A DNA stretch of 64,000 nucleotides from Georgenia satyanarayanai (GTDB lineage Bacteria > Actinomycetota > Actinomycetes > Actinomycetales > Actinomycetaceae), in contig NZ_UETB01000001.1 of assembly GCF_900116375.1 (NCBI RefSeq), positions 751,802-815,801 of the forward strand, read 5' to 3'. Positions 8,459 to 17,083 of the stretch are shown piece after piece; positions within the stretch are counted from its first letter, which is position 1, and every line of letters begins with the position of its first letter. The notes below the pieces were generated by a model. That model saw only the letters and a program-made list of their open reading frames with translations. It did not search any database and was not told where the DNA came from. The position numbers and the translations under genes are program-made.

Positions 8459-8716
8459 GTGCCCACGCGCCGCCAGTGCACCGCCTTGTGCTCCAGTCCC
8501 ACGACCAGGCCGACCAGCACGTGGCCCCTCACTGGCGTCGGGATCGCAGGCGGGATCACGGCGACGACGGCGGACCTCACCTGCACGGCACCGGGCGACG
8601 GCGTCGTGTGGATGACCGTGAGCCCGGCGGGCAAGCTGAGCAACCGCAGCCGCAGCATCTCACCCGACGCCGACGTCGTCGCCAGCGTGACGGTCGCGCG
8701 GGAGTCGTGCGGGTAG
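8459..8716 (+). CDS. Possible small hypothetical protein
   Basis: This 258-bp frame (85 residues from GTG 8459) has almost every third codon position as G or C in its second half. The product text there (TADLTCTAPGDGVVWMTVSP) looks like a small beta-rich protein with two cysteines. There is no good ribosome site and the first 25 residues look less convincing, so it may be the remnant of a longer secreted protein. A minus-strand frame at 8395-8658 shares the same wobble positions and cannot be ruled out. Confidence 0.3.
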   Translation: MPTRRQCTALCSSPTTRPTSTWPLTGVGIAGGITATTADLTCTAPGDGVVWMTVSPAGKLSNRSRSISPDADVVASVTVARESCG

Positions 8717-8727
8717 GACGCCGGCGC

Positions 8728-8937
8728 TCACCCGGCGACCGCGTAGACGACGAGCCCGAGCATGCCGACGGCGACCGACCAGAGGCTGGCGGCACGCAGC
8801 CGCCGCGCCCGGGGTGCGCTGTGGTCCTCTCGGTGGCGCAGGTGGAAGGTCGTGGCACAGACCAGCGCGACGACGAGTGCGACCCTCGCGACGACGAGAC
8901 CGATGATGCCGACCGTCTCTGCGAGGGTGTCACTCAC
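8728..8937 (-). CDS. Small two-helix membrane protein
   Basis: A 69-residue protein with two predicted membrane spans (about residues 8-27 and 48-67) separated by a charged His/Arg-rich loop. GTG 8937 overlaps the stop of the upstream PH-domain-like gene by four bases (GTGA), so the two are probably translated together. No known family recognised. Confidence 0.55.
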   Translation of the reverse strand: MSDTLAETVGIIGLVVARVALVVALVCATTFHLRHREDHSAPRARRLRAASLWSVAVGMLGLVVYAVAG

Positions 8938-9392
8938 CGGTCTGCTGTCGCCGCGTGCCAGCGCTGCAGCAGGCGGAGGCGCCCGCCGGAGTTGGGCAGC
9001 TCGACGTGCTTGGCTCCGTACCTCAGGAGGTAGACGAAGCGGTCCCCGAAGAGCGTCGGCCGGCCCTCGCGGACCTCGGCAACCTCGTGCCAGGGATAGG
9101 TCTTGCGCCGGAAGAGCGCCACGAGGTGCACGCCCTCCGCGTCCACGGCGACCCGGCGGCGGAACTCCTCGGCCGCGACGAAGAGGAACGCGGCGGCCGC
9201 AGGCAGCGGGATCCAGCGGCGCCACCCCCTGTCCGCGACGCCGTCGCCGCCGAGGAGCCCGGGCACCGTGACGGCGATGTACAACGCAGCGACCACGAGG
9301 AAGAGGACGGCCGCCCACGGTCTGCCCACGCGCCACGACTCCTCCGAGGGCAGTCGCTCGTCCTCGCGCGGCCGGTCGTCGTCGGGACCCAT
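8934..9392 (-). CDS. PH-domain-like membrane protein
   Basis: A 152-residue protein: an acidic/charged N-terminus, two hydrophobic segments (about 24-46 and 61-76), then a soluble part that reads like the bacterial PH (bPH2-type) fold. ATG 9392 was chosen over an in-frame start 36 bp upstream because the extra residues look non-coding. It is similar in layout and wording (EESW.VGR.W near the N-terminus) to the protein at 10930-11361, so the two are probably paralogues. Function unknown. Confidence 0.6.
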   Translation of the reverse strand: MGPDDDRPREDERLPSEESWRVGRPWAAVLFLVVAALYIAVTVPGLLGGDGVADRGWRRWIPLPAAAAFLFVAAEEFRRRVAVDAEGVHLVALFRRKTYPWHEVAEVREGRPTLFGDRFVYLLRYGAKHVELPNSGGRLRLLQRWHAATADR

Positions 9393-9478
9393 CAGCCCAG
9401 CATGCCGGGCGCCCCGGACCCGGGCCACCGCGGATAATCCGTCGCGGCGCGCGACGTGCCCCCGTATGGTCGTCGCCC

Positions 9479-10492
9479 GTGGACATCGACGCTCGCGCCC
9501 TCGACGACGCCCTGGCCGACGCCTCCTTCTCCGGGGTGGTGACCGTCGACGTCGGGGACCGGCGCATCCTCGAGCGCACGGAGGGATACCTCAACCGCCC
9601 GCTCCAGGTGCCGATGACCGCCGACACGCAGATCGCCGTCGCGAGCGGGAGCAAGGCCTTCACCGCCGTCGCCGTCATGCGGCTCGTGGAGGACGGCGCG
9701 CTCCGGCTGGACCAGCAGGTCCGGGCGCTGCTCGGCGAGGACCTGCCCCTGGTGGACGACGCCGTCACCGTCGAGCACCTCCTCGGCCACACCTCGGGCA
9801 TCGGGGACTACCTCGACGAGGACTCCGGCTGGGAGGCGCCGGACTACGTCCTCACCGTGCCGCCGCACACGCTCACCACGGCGGCCGCGTTCCTCCCGCT
9901 GCTCGAGGGACACCCGCAGAAGTTCGCGCCGGGGGAGCGCTTCTCCTACTGCAACAGCGGGTACATGGTCCTCGCGCTGCTCCTCGAGCGGGTTGCGGGG
10001 GAGGGCTACCACGACGTCGTCCGGCGACTCGTCCTCGCTCCCGCCGGCCTCGAGGCGACGGACTTCCTCCCGCTCAACGCGCTGCCCGCCGGCGCCGCCA
10101 CCGGGTACGTGCACGACGACGGCGACCTCACCAACACCCTTCATCTCCCCGTCCTCGGCAACGGTGACGGCGGGGCGTTCACGACGGCGGCCGACCTCCA
10201 CCGCTTCTGGTGCGCGCTCCTCGACGGGCGGGTCGTGTCGCCCGAGAGCGTCGAGACCCTGACCCGGCCCCGGCACGACGTGCCCGAGGAGGACATGCGC
10301 TACGGCCTGGGCTTCTGGCTGCACCGGACCGCGGACGTGCTCGTCCTCGAGGGCTACGACGCGGGTGCGTCCTTCCGGTCCACCCACGTGGTCGGCTCGC
10401 GCACGACGGTGAGCGTGCTCGGCAACACCTCCGAGGGGGCGTGGCCGGTCATCGCGGCGCTGGCGGAGGTTGTCGACGCGTCCGTCGCCTGA
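9479..10492 (+). CDS. Serine hydrolase of the class C beta-lactamase family
   Basis: A 337-residue penicillin-binding-protein-like serine hydrolase. The nucleophile motif SxxK is S56-G-S-K59 and the second motif is Y157-C-N159 in FSYCNSGY. No signal peptide is seen at the GTG 9479 start, so it is likely cytoplasmic and more probably an esterase or peptidase than a true beta-lactamase. It stands alone between divergent neighbours. The substrate cannot be told from sequence. Confidence 0.85.
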   Translation: MDIDARALDDALADASFSGVVTVDVGDRRILERTEGYLNRPLQVPMTADTQIAVASGSKAFTAVAVMRLVEDGALRLDQQVRALLGEDLPLVDDAVTVEHLLGHTSGIGDYLDEDSGWEAPDYVLTVPPHTLTTAAAFLPLLEGHPQKFAPGERFSYCNSGYMVLALLLERVAGEGYHDVVRRLVLAPAGLEATDFLPLNALPAGAATGYVHDDGDLTNTLHLPVLGNGDGGAFTTAADLHRFWCALLDGRVVSPESVETLTRPRHDVPEEDMRYGLGFWLHRTADVLVLEGYDAGASFRSTHVVGSRTTVSVLGNTSEGAWPVIAALAEVVDASVA

Positions 10493-10550
10493 GCCACGTC
10501 CGGGCCGCACCGCGGGGGCGCCAGCGTCCCCGCTGCGGCACGCTGGTCGC

Positions 10551-10925
10551 GTGCGGCAGCATGCGCGACGGACCGAGCGCCTTGACGCGGCCGTCCTCGC
10601 GCAGGGCGGCTGCTGCTTCTGGTGCGGCCAGGAGTTCGGGCGGCTCGTGGCGCCGACCGTGGACCACGTGGTGCCGCGGGCCAAGGGCGGACCGTCGTGG
10701 GCGGAGAACGAGGTGGCCGCGTGCCGGCGGTGCAACGCCGAGCGGGGCCAGCGCTCCCCGGTGGAGTGGCTGGAGGAGTGCGTGCGCCGCGGCTGGCCCG
10801 CGGACCCCACCGCGCTGGGCGCCGTGCTCGACCGCCTGGACGCCGCGATCGACGTCCACGGAGGGCAGCGGCGCGCGCGGCCCTACCTGCGGTCCCAGCG
10901 ACGGCGGCTGCAACGGTCGGGCTGA
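10551..10925 (+). CDS. HNH endonuclease
   Basis: A 124-residue HNH nuclease. CFWCGQEF and CRRCN form the zinc-binding CxxC pair and VDHVVPRAKGG holds the catalytic His motif, followed by the usual Asn. GTG 10551 is preferred because an earlier in-frame start would overlap the preceding hydrolase gene. It ends four bases before the convergent PH-domain gene. No methyltransferase or toxin partner is nearby, so its biological role is open. Confidence 0.8.
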   Translation: MRQHARRTERLDAAVLAQGGCCFWCGQEFGRLVAPTVDHVVPRAKGGPSWAENEVAACRRCNAERGQRSPVEWLEECVRRGWPADPTALGAVLDRLDAAIDVHGGQRRARPYLRSQRRRLQRSG

Positions 10926-10929
10926 GCGG

Positions 10930-11361
10930 TTACGACGCCGGGCGGCCGGTGACGGCGACGTGCCGGCGCCGGAGCACGTCGAGGTGCTCGGTCGACCTGG
11001 GCAGGCGCACCGACTCGCCGTCGTGACGGACCAGCTCGACGACGTTCTCACCCCACCGGCTGTAGAGGCGGACCTCGCCGATCTCCTCCCAGCGGTAGGT
11101 GCGCTGTCGCATCTCCCGGTGGTGCACGCCGACGTCGTCGACGAGGACGCGGGCGCGCAGCTCGTACAGCGCCTGGACGGAGAAGGTGCCCACGAGAATG
11201 GTGCGGACCACCGCGAGGACGACGTCCCCCGTGGTCTCGACGTCGCCTGTGCTCAGGTCGAGGGCCACCATCACGAGGTTGGCAGCCGCGAGGACGGCCG
11301 CGAGGATGCCGAGCCAGCGGCGCCCCACGGACCAGGACTCCTCCGTCGTCGTCGGACTCAC
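10930..11361 (-). CDS. PH-domain-like membrane protein (paralogue of 8934-9392)
   Basis: A 143-residue protein with two N-terminal hydrophobic segments (about 14-36 and 44-63) and a soluble C-terminal part resembling a bacterial PH domain (RQRTYRWEEIGEVRLYSRWG). The EESW.VGR.W start and the RTYRWEEIGEVR segment resemble the KTYPWHEVAEVR segment of the protein at 8934-9392, suggesting duplication. It starts at GTG 11361. Function unknown. Confidence 0.6.
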   Translation of the reverse strand: MSPTTTEESWSVGRRWLGILAAVLAAANLVMVALDLSTGDVETTGDVVLAVVRTILVGTFSVQALYELRARVLVDDVGVHHREMRQRTYRWEEIGEVRLYSRWGENVVELVRHDGESVRLPRSTEHLDVLRRRHVAVTGRPAS

Positions 11362-11470
11362 GACTCCAGCATGTCAGGCGAGGAGGGCGTCGAAGCAGGA
11401 ACCGCCGTCGCCGGTGCTGGCGGATGGTCCGCCGTCGTCTCCACCGGCACGCGAGCGCCGTCGTCCACCG

Positions 11471-12469
11471 TCAGACGACCCGCTGTCGACTCGCGCCGCG
11501 GCGCCTCTCGTCCCGGGCCCGGGCGACGAGGTCCGGTGCTGCGGCCGCCCACGTCGGGTAGCGGAAGGTGAACCCGGCGTCCGCGAGCCGCCCGGGGACG
11601 ACGCGCCGGCTCTTGAGGAGCAGCTCGGTGTCGGTCCGCAGGGCGAGGGCGCCGACCTCGGCCATGAGCCGGGTGGCCGGCAGGCCGACCGGCCGTCCCC
11701 ACGCGCGGCGCAGCACCCGCATGAAGGCGCGCTGCTGAAGCGGCTCGGGAGCGGCGAGGTTGACCGGGCCGTCGATGTCGTCGCGCTCGAGGAGGAGCTC
11801 GACGGCGCGCACGAAGTCCTCACCGTGGATCCACGACACGTACTGCCGCCCGCCGTCGACAGGTCCGCCCAGCCCGACCCTGGCCATCCACGACATGTAG
11901 TCGAAGATGCCGCCACGGTCCGGGGTCATGACCATCGCGGTGCGCAGGGCGACGCGGCGGGTCGCGGGCGTGTCGGCTTCCGCCTGCGCCTCCTCCCAGC
12001 GCCGCGCGATCCGCACGCTGTACTCCCAGTAGAGGGGGACGTCGGGCTCCTCGCCGCCGATGACGCCGGTGCTCTCGTCGTGGGGGAGGTCGCCGGGCCG
12101 GCTGCGGGCGTCGGCGTAGATGGTGGCGGTGCTCATCTGCAGCCAGACCCGCGGCGGACGCTCGGCCCGCGCGATCGCCGCGCCGACGGCGCGGGTGGAG
12201 TCGACGCGTGAGGACATCATCTGGCGCAGGTTGGCGTCGGTGTACCGGCAGCTGACCGACCGTCCGGCGAGGTTGACGACGGCGTCCGCGCCGTCGACCT
12301 CCTCCGCCCACGCGCCGAGGGTGCGTCCGTCCCACACGACGTGCCGGACACCGTCCTCGAGCTGCTCGGGCCGGCGGCTGAGGACGACGACGTCGTCACC
12401 TCGCGCGGCGAACGCTCGCCGCAGCGCTCCGCCGACCTGTCCGGTTCCTCCCGGGACCACGATCTTCAC
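11471..12469 (-). CDS. TIGR01777-family epimerase (SDR-type, YfcH-like)
   Basis: A 332-residue extended short-chain dehydrogenase-fold protein. The Rossmann motif GGTGQVGGALRRAF is at the N-terminus and NLAGRSVSCRYT and SSRVDSTRAV are typical of the TIGR01777 group. In the usual YxxxK place there is YWEYSVRIARRWEEA, which is atypical and common in this group. It starts at GTG 12469. The family's reaction is not established. It is divergent from the SOS-controlled gene at 12561. Confidence 0.8.
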   Translation of the reverse strand: MKIVVPGGTGQVGGALRRAFAARGDDVVVLSRRPEQLEDGVRHVVWDGRTLGAWAEEVDGADAVVNLAGRSVSCRYTDANLRQMMSSRVDSTRAVGAAIARAERPPRVWLQMSTATIYADARSRPGDLPHDESTGVIGGEEPDVPLYWEYSVRIARRWEEAQAEADTPATRRVALRTAMVMTPDRGGIFDYMSWMARVGLGGPVDGGRQYVSWIHGEDFVRAVELLLERDDIDGPVNLAAPEPLQQRAFMRVLRRAWGRPVGLPATRLMAEVGALALRTDTELLLKSRRVVPGRLADAGFTFRYPTWAAAAPDLVARARDERRRGASRQRVV

Positions 12470-12509
12470 GGGGCGAGCCTAGTGATCTCGGATCGGTTCT
12501 CCACATCCC

Positions 12510-12539
12510 TTGCATGATCGAACGTGTGTTCGATATCAT
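12510..12539 (+). promoter_or_regulatory. SOS promoter: -35, LexA box, -10
   Basis: TTGCAT (12510-12515) and TATCAT (12534-12539) form a -35/-10 pair with an 18-bp spacer. The spacer contains TCGAACGTGTGTTCGA at 12518-12533, a perfect match to the actinobacterial LexA box (TCGAAC-N4-GTTCGA). LexA bound here would cover the RNA polymerase site, so the gene should be DNA-damage inducible. The box is seen directly; the regulation follows from the known motif. Confidence 0.85.
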
Positions 12540-12560
12540 AGTCACAAGGAGGCGCCGAGG

Positions 12561-14720
12561 ATGACACTGAGCGAGCGGGAGGACATCGATCCGGACGGCG
12601 ACGCGCCGCTCGGGTCAGAGTCCGGGGCGCTCGCCGAGGCCCGGGTTGCCGAGCTCCTCAGCGAGCTCGCCGCCGACTCACCGCTCCACTCCAGCGACCT
12701 CGTCGCGCCCACCGTCCTCGAGCCGCCGGCTCATGCCGACTTCGCGACCTTCCGGCTCTCGAAGTACGCGGAGACCGAGCCCACCGACTGGGCGCGGCAA
12801 GCGGTCGGTGAGCTCGCGCCCGTGCCGCGGGCGCTGGGGGACTACCTCGAGCACCTCCCGCCCGGCCCGCGACTGGCCCAGGTCCTCGACGTCGTCGAGA
12901 CCGTCGAGGACGTCGACGAGTACTCGCTCGTCGAGGTTGTCGCTGCGTACCGGCGGATGGAGTCGTGGGCGGCTGCGCGCACCGCACGAGCGGCCGCCGC
13001 TCTCAGCAGGCGGCCCGCACTCAACCCCACGTGGCCGGGCAAGGTCGCCGGGCGTGACCGCGGGGAGTGCGTCGTCGGTGAGGAGCTGTCGATGCGGCTG
13101 CGGATGAGCCGCCAGAGCGCGATGCGGATCGTCGAGACCGGCCGCGGGTTCGAGGGGCTCTTCCACCTCACCGCTGAGGCGTTGGAGGAGGGGCAGATCG
13201 ACTACCCCCGTGCGCAGGCGATCGTCCGGGCGCTGGAGGACCTGCCCACCGACGTCGCGATGGCCGCCCAGTGGGAGGTCCTCGAGAAGGCTCCCGGTCG
13301 GACGCTGCGCCAGGTGCAGAGCGACCTCTCGCGCGCCGTCATCGCCGTCGACCCGGACCACGCGGACGAGCGGCACCGGCGCGCCCGGCAACGTCGCTGC
13401 GTGTACCGGCCCCAGCCCCTGCCCGACGGCATGGCCCGGGTGGTGGCGACGGTGCCGGCCGCTGACGCCGTCGCCTTCGACCTCGCCCTGGACTCCGCCG
13501 CCCGTGCCGCCAAGCACCAGGGGGACAAGCGCACCCATGACCAGCTCCGCGCCGACGCCTTCGCGCTCATGGCGCATACCGCGCTCGCCTGCGGCCACAT
13601 CGGCCCGGACGCTGCCCTGCGAGTGTGCAGCTGTGGCGTCATCGCTGAGCCGGCCGACGGAGGCTCAGCATTCGACGCGGAGGACACCGCCCTCCCGCCG
13701 GGCGTCTCACCACCCGAGGTCGCGGACGCGTCCCCACCACCGCCGACGACTCCACCAGGGGAGACAGGCGAGCCACCTCCGTCGGGTCCTGCCGCTCCTG
13801 AGGCTCCAGTCGTCGTCGATCCGCCGGGTGCTCCGTCACCCGAGCCGGGCACCGCGTGTTCATCGGACCCTCCACCGCCCGAGCGAGGCCTCCGCCGCCG
13901 TCCCACCACGAGCACCTCCTCTCCGCCGTACCCCGGGCACCGGCTCCCCGGCGGGCTCCTGCCCACCGTCCGCCTGGGCTCGCTCGGCGGCCGCAAGGTC
14001 GACGTACGGATCACCGTCCCGCTCGGTGACTTCCTTCCCGCGCCGGGGGAGCAGAGCCCGCTCGAGCGGATCGTCGAGCCCGTGGCAGAGCTCGAGGGGT
14101 ACGGCCCGGTCCCACCCGTCATCGCGAGAGCCCTGGCTGCCGGCGGCGTGTGGCGCAGGCTCGTCACCGACCACGGCACGGAGCAGGTGATCGACGTCGG
14201 CCGCACCCGGTACCAGCCGCCGGCCGCCATGGCCGACCTCGTCAGGGAGCGCGACCGCACCTGCACCCGGCCCGGCTGCTCTTGCGCGGCTCGCCACGCC
14301 GAGATCGACCACGAGCACGAGTGGCAGCATGGTGGCGCCACCTCGGTGGAGAACACCGGCCCGAACTGCGGACGCGACCACCGCGTCAAGACGATCGGGG
14401 CCTACACCGTCGCCCACGGCTCCGACCGCACCTACGCGTGGGCCGGTCCCACCGGCCACGGGTACCTTCGCCGGCCCGACGGCACGATCGTCACGATGCC
14501 GCGGCACACTGCCGAGGGGCTCCGGGCACTGGGGCGGCGGTCGGTACGGGAGCGCGAGGCCATCGACCCGGCGTTCGTCGACGGCGTCCTCGCCGAGATC
14601 GCCGCCGGCACCGACGTCGGCGGCAGCTGGGTGCCCGCCGGCGGGCTGCGGAGCACCCTGCTGTGGCCCGGGGTCGACGACGGGCCGTCATGGGCAGCCG
14701 ACGACGAGCCGCCGTTCTGA
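12561..14720 (+). CDS. DUF222 / HNH endonuclease (13E12-repeat-like), SOS controlled
   Basis: A 719-residue protein with an N-terminal DUF222 region (about 100-370), a Pro-rich linker (about 385-460) and a C-terminal HNH nuclease domain (CTRPGCSCAARHAEIDHEHE, then GPNCGRDHRVK). ATG 12561 follows AAGGAGG at 12546-12552. The promoter holds a perfect LexA box. Mycobacterial 13E12-family members are known to carry SOS boxes, so this is the same logic in another actinobacterium. These proteins are often multicopy and have been linked to mobile introns or elements, but here no element ends are seen. Biological role unknown. Confidence 0.85.
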   Translation: MTLSEREDIDPDGDAPLGSESGALAEARVAELLSELAADSPLHSSDLVAPTVLEPPAHADFATFRLSKYAETEPTDWARQAVGELAPVPRALGDYLEHLPPGPRLAQVLDVVETVEDVDEYSLVEVVAAYRRMESWAAARTARAAAALSRRPALNPTWPGKVAGRDRGECVVGEELSMRLRMSRQSAMRIVETGRGFEGLFHLTAEALEEGQIDYPRAQAIVRALEDLPTDVAMAAQWEVLEKAPGRTLRQVQSDLSRAVIAVDPDHADERHRRARQRRCVYRPQPLPDGMARVVATVPAADAVAFDLALDSAARAAKHQGDKRTHDQLRADAFALMAHTALACGHIGPDAALRVCSCGVIAEPADGGSAFDAEDTALPPGVSPPEVADASPPPPTTPPGETGEPPPSGPAAPEAPVVVDPPGAPSPEPGTACSSDPPPPERGLRRRPTTSTSSPPYPGHRLPGGLLPTVRLGSLGGRKVDVRITVPLGDFLPAPGEQSPLERIVEPVAELEGYGPVPPVIARALAAGGVWRRLVTDHGTEQVIDVGRTRYQPPAAMADLVRERDRTCTRPGCSCAARHAEIDHEHEWQHGGATSVENTGPNCGRDHRVKTIGAYTVAHGSDRTYAWAGPTGHGYLRRPDGTIVTMPRHTAEGLRALGRRSVREREAIDPAFVDGVLAEIAAGTDVGGSWVPAGGLRSTLLWPGVDDGPSWAADDEPPF

Positions 14721-14822
14721 CGCACGCCCCCGAGCGGCCACGGCAAGCGGGGGTCTGGTCGAACTGGCCCCCTCGCTGCCACCATCTGTCCACTGCCCCC
14801 GGAACGACCCGAGAGACCGACG

Positions 14823-15461
14823 ATGGCTGAGCCGGCGAGAGAGTCGAACAAGACAGATGTCAAGAAGGCCCTCGACTCCTACCAGGCCAGGCGCGGGGAG
14901 TTCCGCGTCCTCGACATCCCGGATCTTCGGTACCTCATGGTCGACGGCCATGGGGACCCCAACACCGCTCCGGACTTCACCGCCGCGGTCGAGACTCTCT
15001 ACCCGGTCGCCTATGCGGTGAAGTTCGTCAGCAAGGAGCAGCTCCGCCACGACTACGTCGTCCCACCGCTCGAGGGCCTGTGGTGGGCGAGCGACATGGA
15101 CGCCTTCACCTCGGCACGCGACAAGTCCCGGTGGGACTGGACGCTGCTGCTCCTCGTCCCGTCCTGGGTCCCCGCCGAGCTCGTCGACGCGACCGTCGAG
15201 CACGTCCGGACCACCAAGCGACCCGCCCGCATCGACGACCTCCGCGTCGCCACCCTTCGTGAGGGCACCTGCGTCCAGACGCTCCACGTCGGCGCATTCG
15301 ACGACGAGGGCCCCGTCCTCGAGCGCCTCCACCACGAGGTCCTTCCCGCCCGGGGACTGCGTCCGGCAGGCACCCACCACGAGATCTACCTCAGCGACGT
15401 GCGCCGCGTCGCGCCCGAGCGGCAGCGCACCATCCTCCGCCAGCCCGTCACCCCCGCTTGA
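14823..15461 (+). CDS. GyrI-like small-molecule-binding domain protein
   Basis: A 212-residue stand-alone GyrI-like (SOUL/AraC ligand-binding superfamily) protein. YLMVDGHGDPN near the N-terminus and the paired half-domain layout (KFVSKEQLRHDYVVPPLEGL; HHEIYLSDVRRVAPE at the end) match the family. There is no DNA-binding domain. Such proteins bind or hydrolyse small hydrophobic ligands; the ligand here is unknown. It starts at ATG 14823, 102 bp after the HNH gene. Confidence 0.8.
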   Translation: MAEPARESNKTDVKKALDSYQARRGEFRVLDIPDLRYLMVDGHGDPNTAPDFTAAVETLYPVAYAVKFVSKEQLRHDYVVPPLEGLWWASDMDAFTSARDKSRWDWTLLLLVPSWVPAELVDATVEHVRTTKRPARIDDLRVATLREGTCVQTLHVGAFDDEGPVLERLHHEVLPARGLRPAGTHHEIYLSDVRRVAPERQRTILRQPVTPA

Positions 15462-15490
15462 CCTCCCCACCCTCCCGCTACCGTGGTCCC

Positions 15491-15904
15491 ATGCGCACCA
15501 TCGGTAACGTCCTGTGGCTCCTCCTCGCCGGCTGGTGGCTCGCGCTGCTCTACGTCGTCGCCGGTGTCATCGCCTGCGTCCTCATCATCACCATCCCCTT
15601 CGGCATCGCCTCCTTCCGCCTCGCGAGCTTCGTCCTGTGGCCCTTCGGCCGCCGGTCGGTCTTCCGGCGGGACGCCGGCGCCCTCGCCCTCGCCGGCAAC
15701 GTCCTGTGGATCCTCCTGCTCGGCTGGGAGCTCGCCGTCGCCCACATCCTCGCGGGCCTGTTCCTGTGCGTCACCGTCGTCGGCATCCCGTTCGGCATCG
15801 CGTGCTGGAAGATGGTGCCGCTCGCCCTCCTCCCGCTCGGCCAGCGGATCGTCCCCGTCCGCGACGGCGCGGCCACCCTCGCGGCCCCCGTCGGACGGGC
15901 CTGA
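15491..15904 (+). CDS. YccF domain-containing inner-membrane protein
   Basis: A 137-residue membrane protein made of two copies of the YccF/DUF307 repeat: each has a NVLW...GWxLA segment followed by a long hydrophobic stretch and an IPFGIA turn. Four membrane spans are likely. ATG 15491 is the start that yields the repeat-aligned N-terminus (MRTIGNVLWL). It is followed two bases after its stop by the oxidoreductase at 15907, so the two may form an operon. Function unknown. Confidence 0.85.
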   Translation: MRTIGNVLWLLLAGWWLALLYVVAGVIACVLIITIPFGIASFRLASFVLWPFGRRSVFRRDAGALALAGNVLWILLLGWELAVAHILAGLFLCVTVVGIPFGIACWKMVPLALLPLGQRIVPVRDGAATLAAPVGRA

Positions 15905-15906
15905 GC

Positions 15907-16812
15907 GTGCGCGTCGCCGTCATCGGCCTCGGGGACATCGCCGCCAAGGCCTACCTCCCCGTCCTCACGGCCACGCCCGGAGTCACGCCGGTCCTCGTCT
16001 CACGCCGCCACGAGACGGTCGACGCCGTGGGGGAGCGCTACCGCGTCGCGGACCGGTTCACTGACCTCGACGACGCCGTCGCCTCCGGCCTGGACGCCGC
16101 GACGGTCCACGCCCCGACGGACGCGCACGCGCAGATCGTCGAGACGCTGCTCCGCCACGACGTGCCGGTCCTCGTCGACAAGCCGATCGCGCCTTACCTC
16201 GAGACGTCCGCACGGCTCGTCGAGCTCGCCGCCGAGCGCGGTGTCTCCCTCGCCGTCGGCTTCAACCGCCGCTGGGCGCCGGCGTACCGCGCGCTCGCGG
16301 ACTGGCCGGACAGGGACGTCGTCACGCTCCAGAAGCACCGGTCCCATCCCCTCGCCGACGCGCGGCGCATGGTGCTCGACGACTTCATCCACGTCCTCGA
16401 CACCCTCCGCTTCCTCGTGCCGTCCACCCTCGCGGACCTCACCGTCTCCGTCCGTCACGACGACGCCGGGCGCAGCCGCCGTCTCTCGGTCCAGTTCACC
16501 GGTGAGGAGGGCCGCCTCGCCGTCGGGACGATGAGCTGGACCTCCGGCGGCTCCCACGAGCTGCTCGACGTCGTCGGGGGCGGCCGGCGCCGTCAGGTGA
16601 CCGACCTCGCCGACGTCGTCGACCACGACGGCGGGGAACGGCTCGTCCGGCGCGACGGCTGGCGTCCGGCCACCGAGCTGCGCGGCTTCGACGCCATGTG
16701 CGCGGACTTCCTCGGTGCCGTGCGCGAGGGCCGCCGCCTCGACGCGAGCGACGCGCTCGTCACCCACGAGCTGTGCGAGCGGGTCGTGGAGGTGGCCTCC
16801 TCACCCCGCTGA
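15907..16812 (+). CDS. Gfo/Idh/MocA-family oxidoreductase
   Basis: A 301-residue NAD(P)-dependent sugar or inositol-type dehydrogenase. The Rossmann start VRVAVIGLGDIA, the conserved DKPIA (the EKP-type lysine motif) and AVGFNRRWAPAYR are all visible. The GTG 15907 start lies two bases after the previous stop. The family acts on many pyranoses and related compounds; nothing nearby identifies the substrate. Confidence 0.85.
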   Translation: MRVAVIGLGDIAAKAYLPVLTATPGVTPVLVSRRHETVDAVGERYRVADRFTDLDDAVASGLDAATVHAPTDAHAQIVETLLRHDVPVLVDKPIAPYLETSARLVELAAERGVSLAVGFNRRWAPAYRALADWPDRDVVTLQKHRSHPLADARRMVLDDFIHVLDTLRFLVPSTLADLTVSVRHDDAGRSRRLSVQFTGEEGRLAVGTMSWTSGGSHELLDVVGGGRRRQVTDLADVVDHDGGERLVRRDGWRPATELRGFDAMCADFLGAVREGRRLDASDALVTHELCERVVEVASSPR

Positions 16813-16874
16813 CGCCCGCCACAGGCGCGCGGGCCGACCCGTTCCCACGGGGAGGTACGCTGTCCGGCAGCAAC

Positions 16875-17002
16875 ACGTGCTCCGGGGTCGGTGCAATTCC
16901 GAGCCGGCGGTGACAGTCCGCGACCCGTGCGTCCCACGACGCCCGGTTGACCTGGTGGAACTCCAGGACCGACGGTGAAAGTCCGGATGGGAGGCAGCAC
17001 GT
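16875..17002 (+). ncRNA. FMN riboswitch (RFN element)
   Basis: This stretch has the RFN conserved core: a P1 stem ACGTGCT (16875-16881) pairing with AGCACGT (16996-17002), the inner segments TCGGTGCAATTCCGA, GCCGGCGGTGACAGTCC and GACGGTGAAAGTCC, and GGGAGGCAGCACG at the end. It lies 82 bp before ribD, so FMN should repress the riboflavin operon. Confidence 0.95.
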
Positions 17003-17004
17003 GG

Positions 17005-17080
17005 CGCCGCCGTCCTCTGCCGACGGTGGCGTCATTGGTGTCCCCCTGCCCCCGGTCTGGTACCGACAGGGAAGGGGACA
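17005..17080 (+). promoter_or_regulatory. Riboswitch expression platform hiding the ribD ribosome site
   Basis: Two hairpins follow the aptamer. The first pairs 17005-17014 with 17022-17031 around a 7-nt loop and is not followed by a T-run. The second pairs TGTCCCC (17039-17045) with GGGGACA (17074-17080), burying the AAGGGG ribosome site (17072-17077) of ribD. This suggests control of translation start rather than of termination; the switching itself is inferred. Confidence 0.6.
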
Positions 17081-17083
17081 GGC

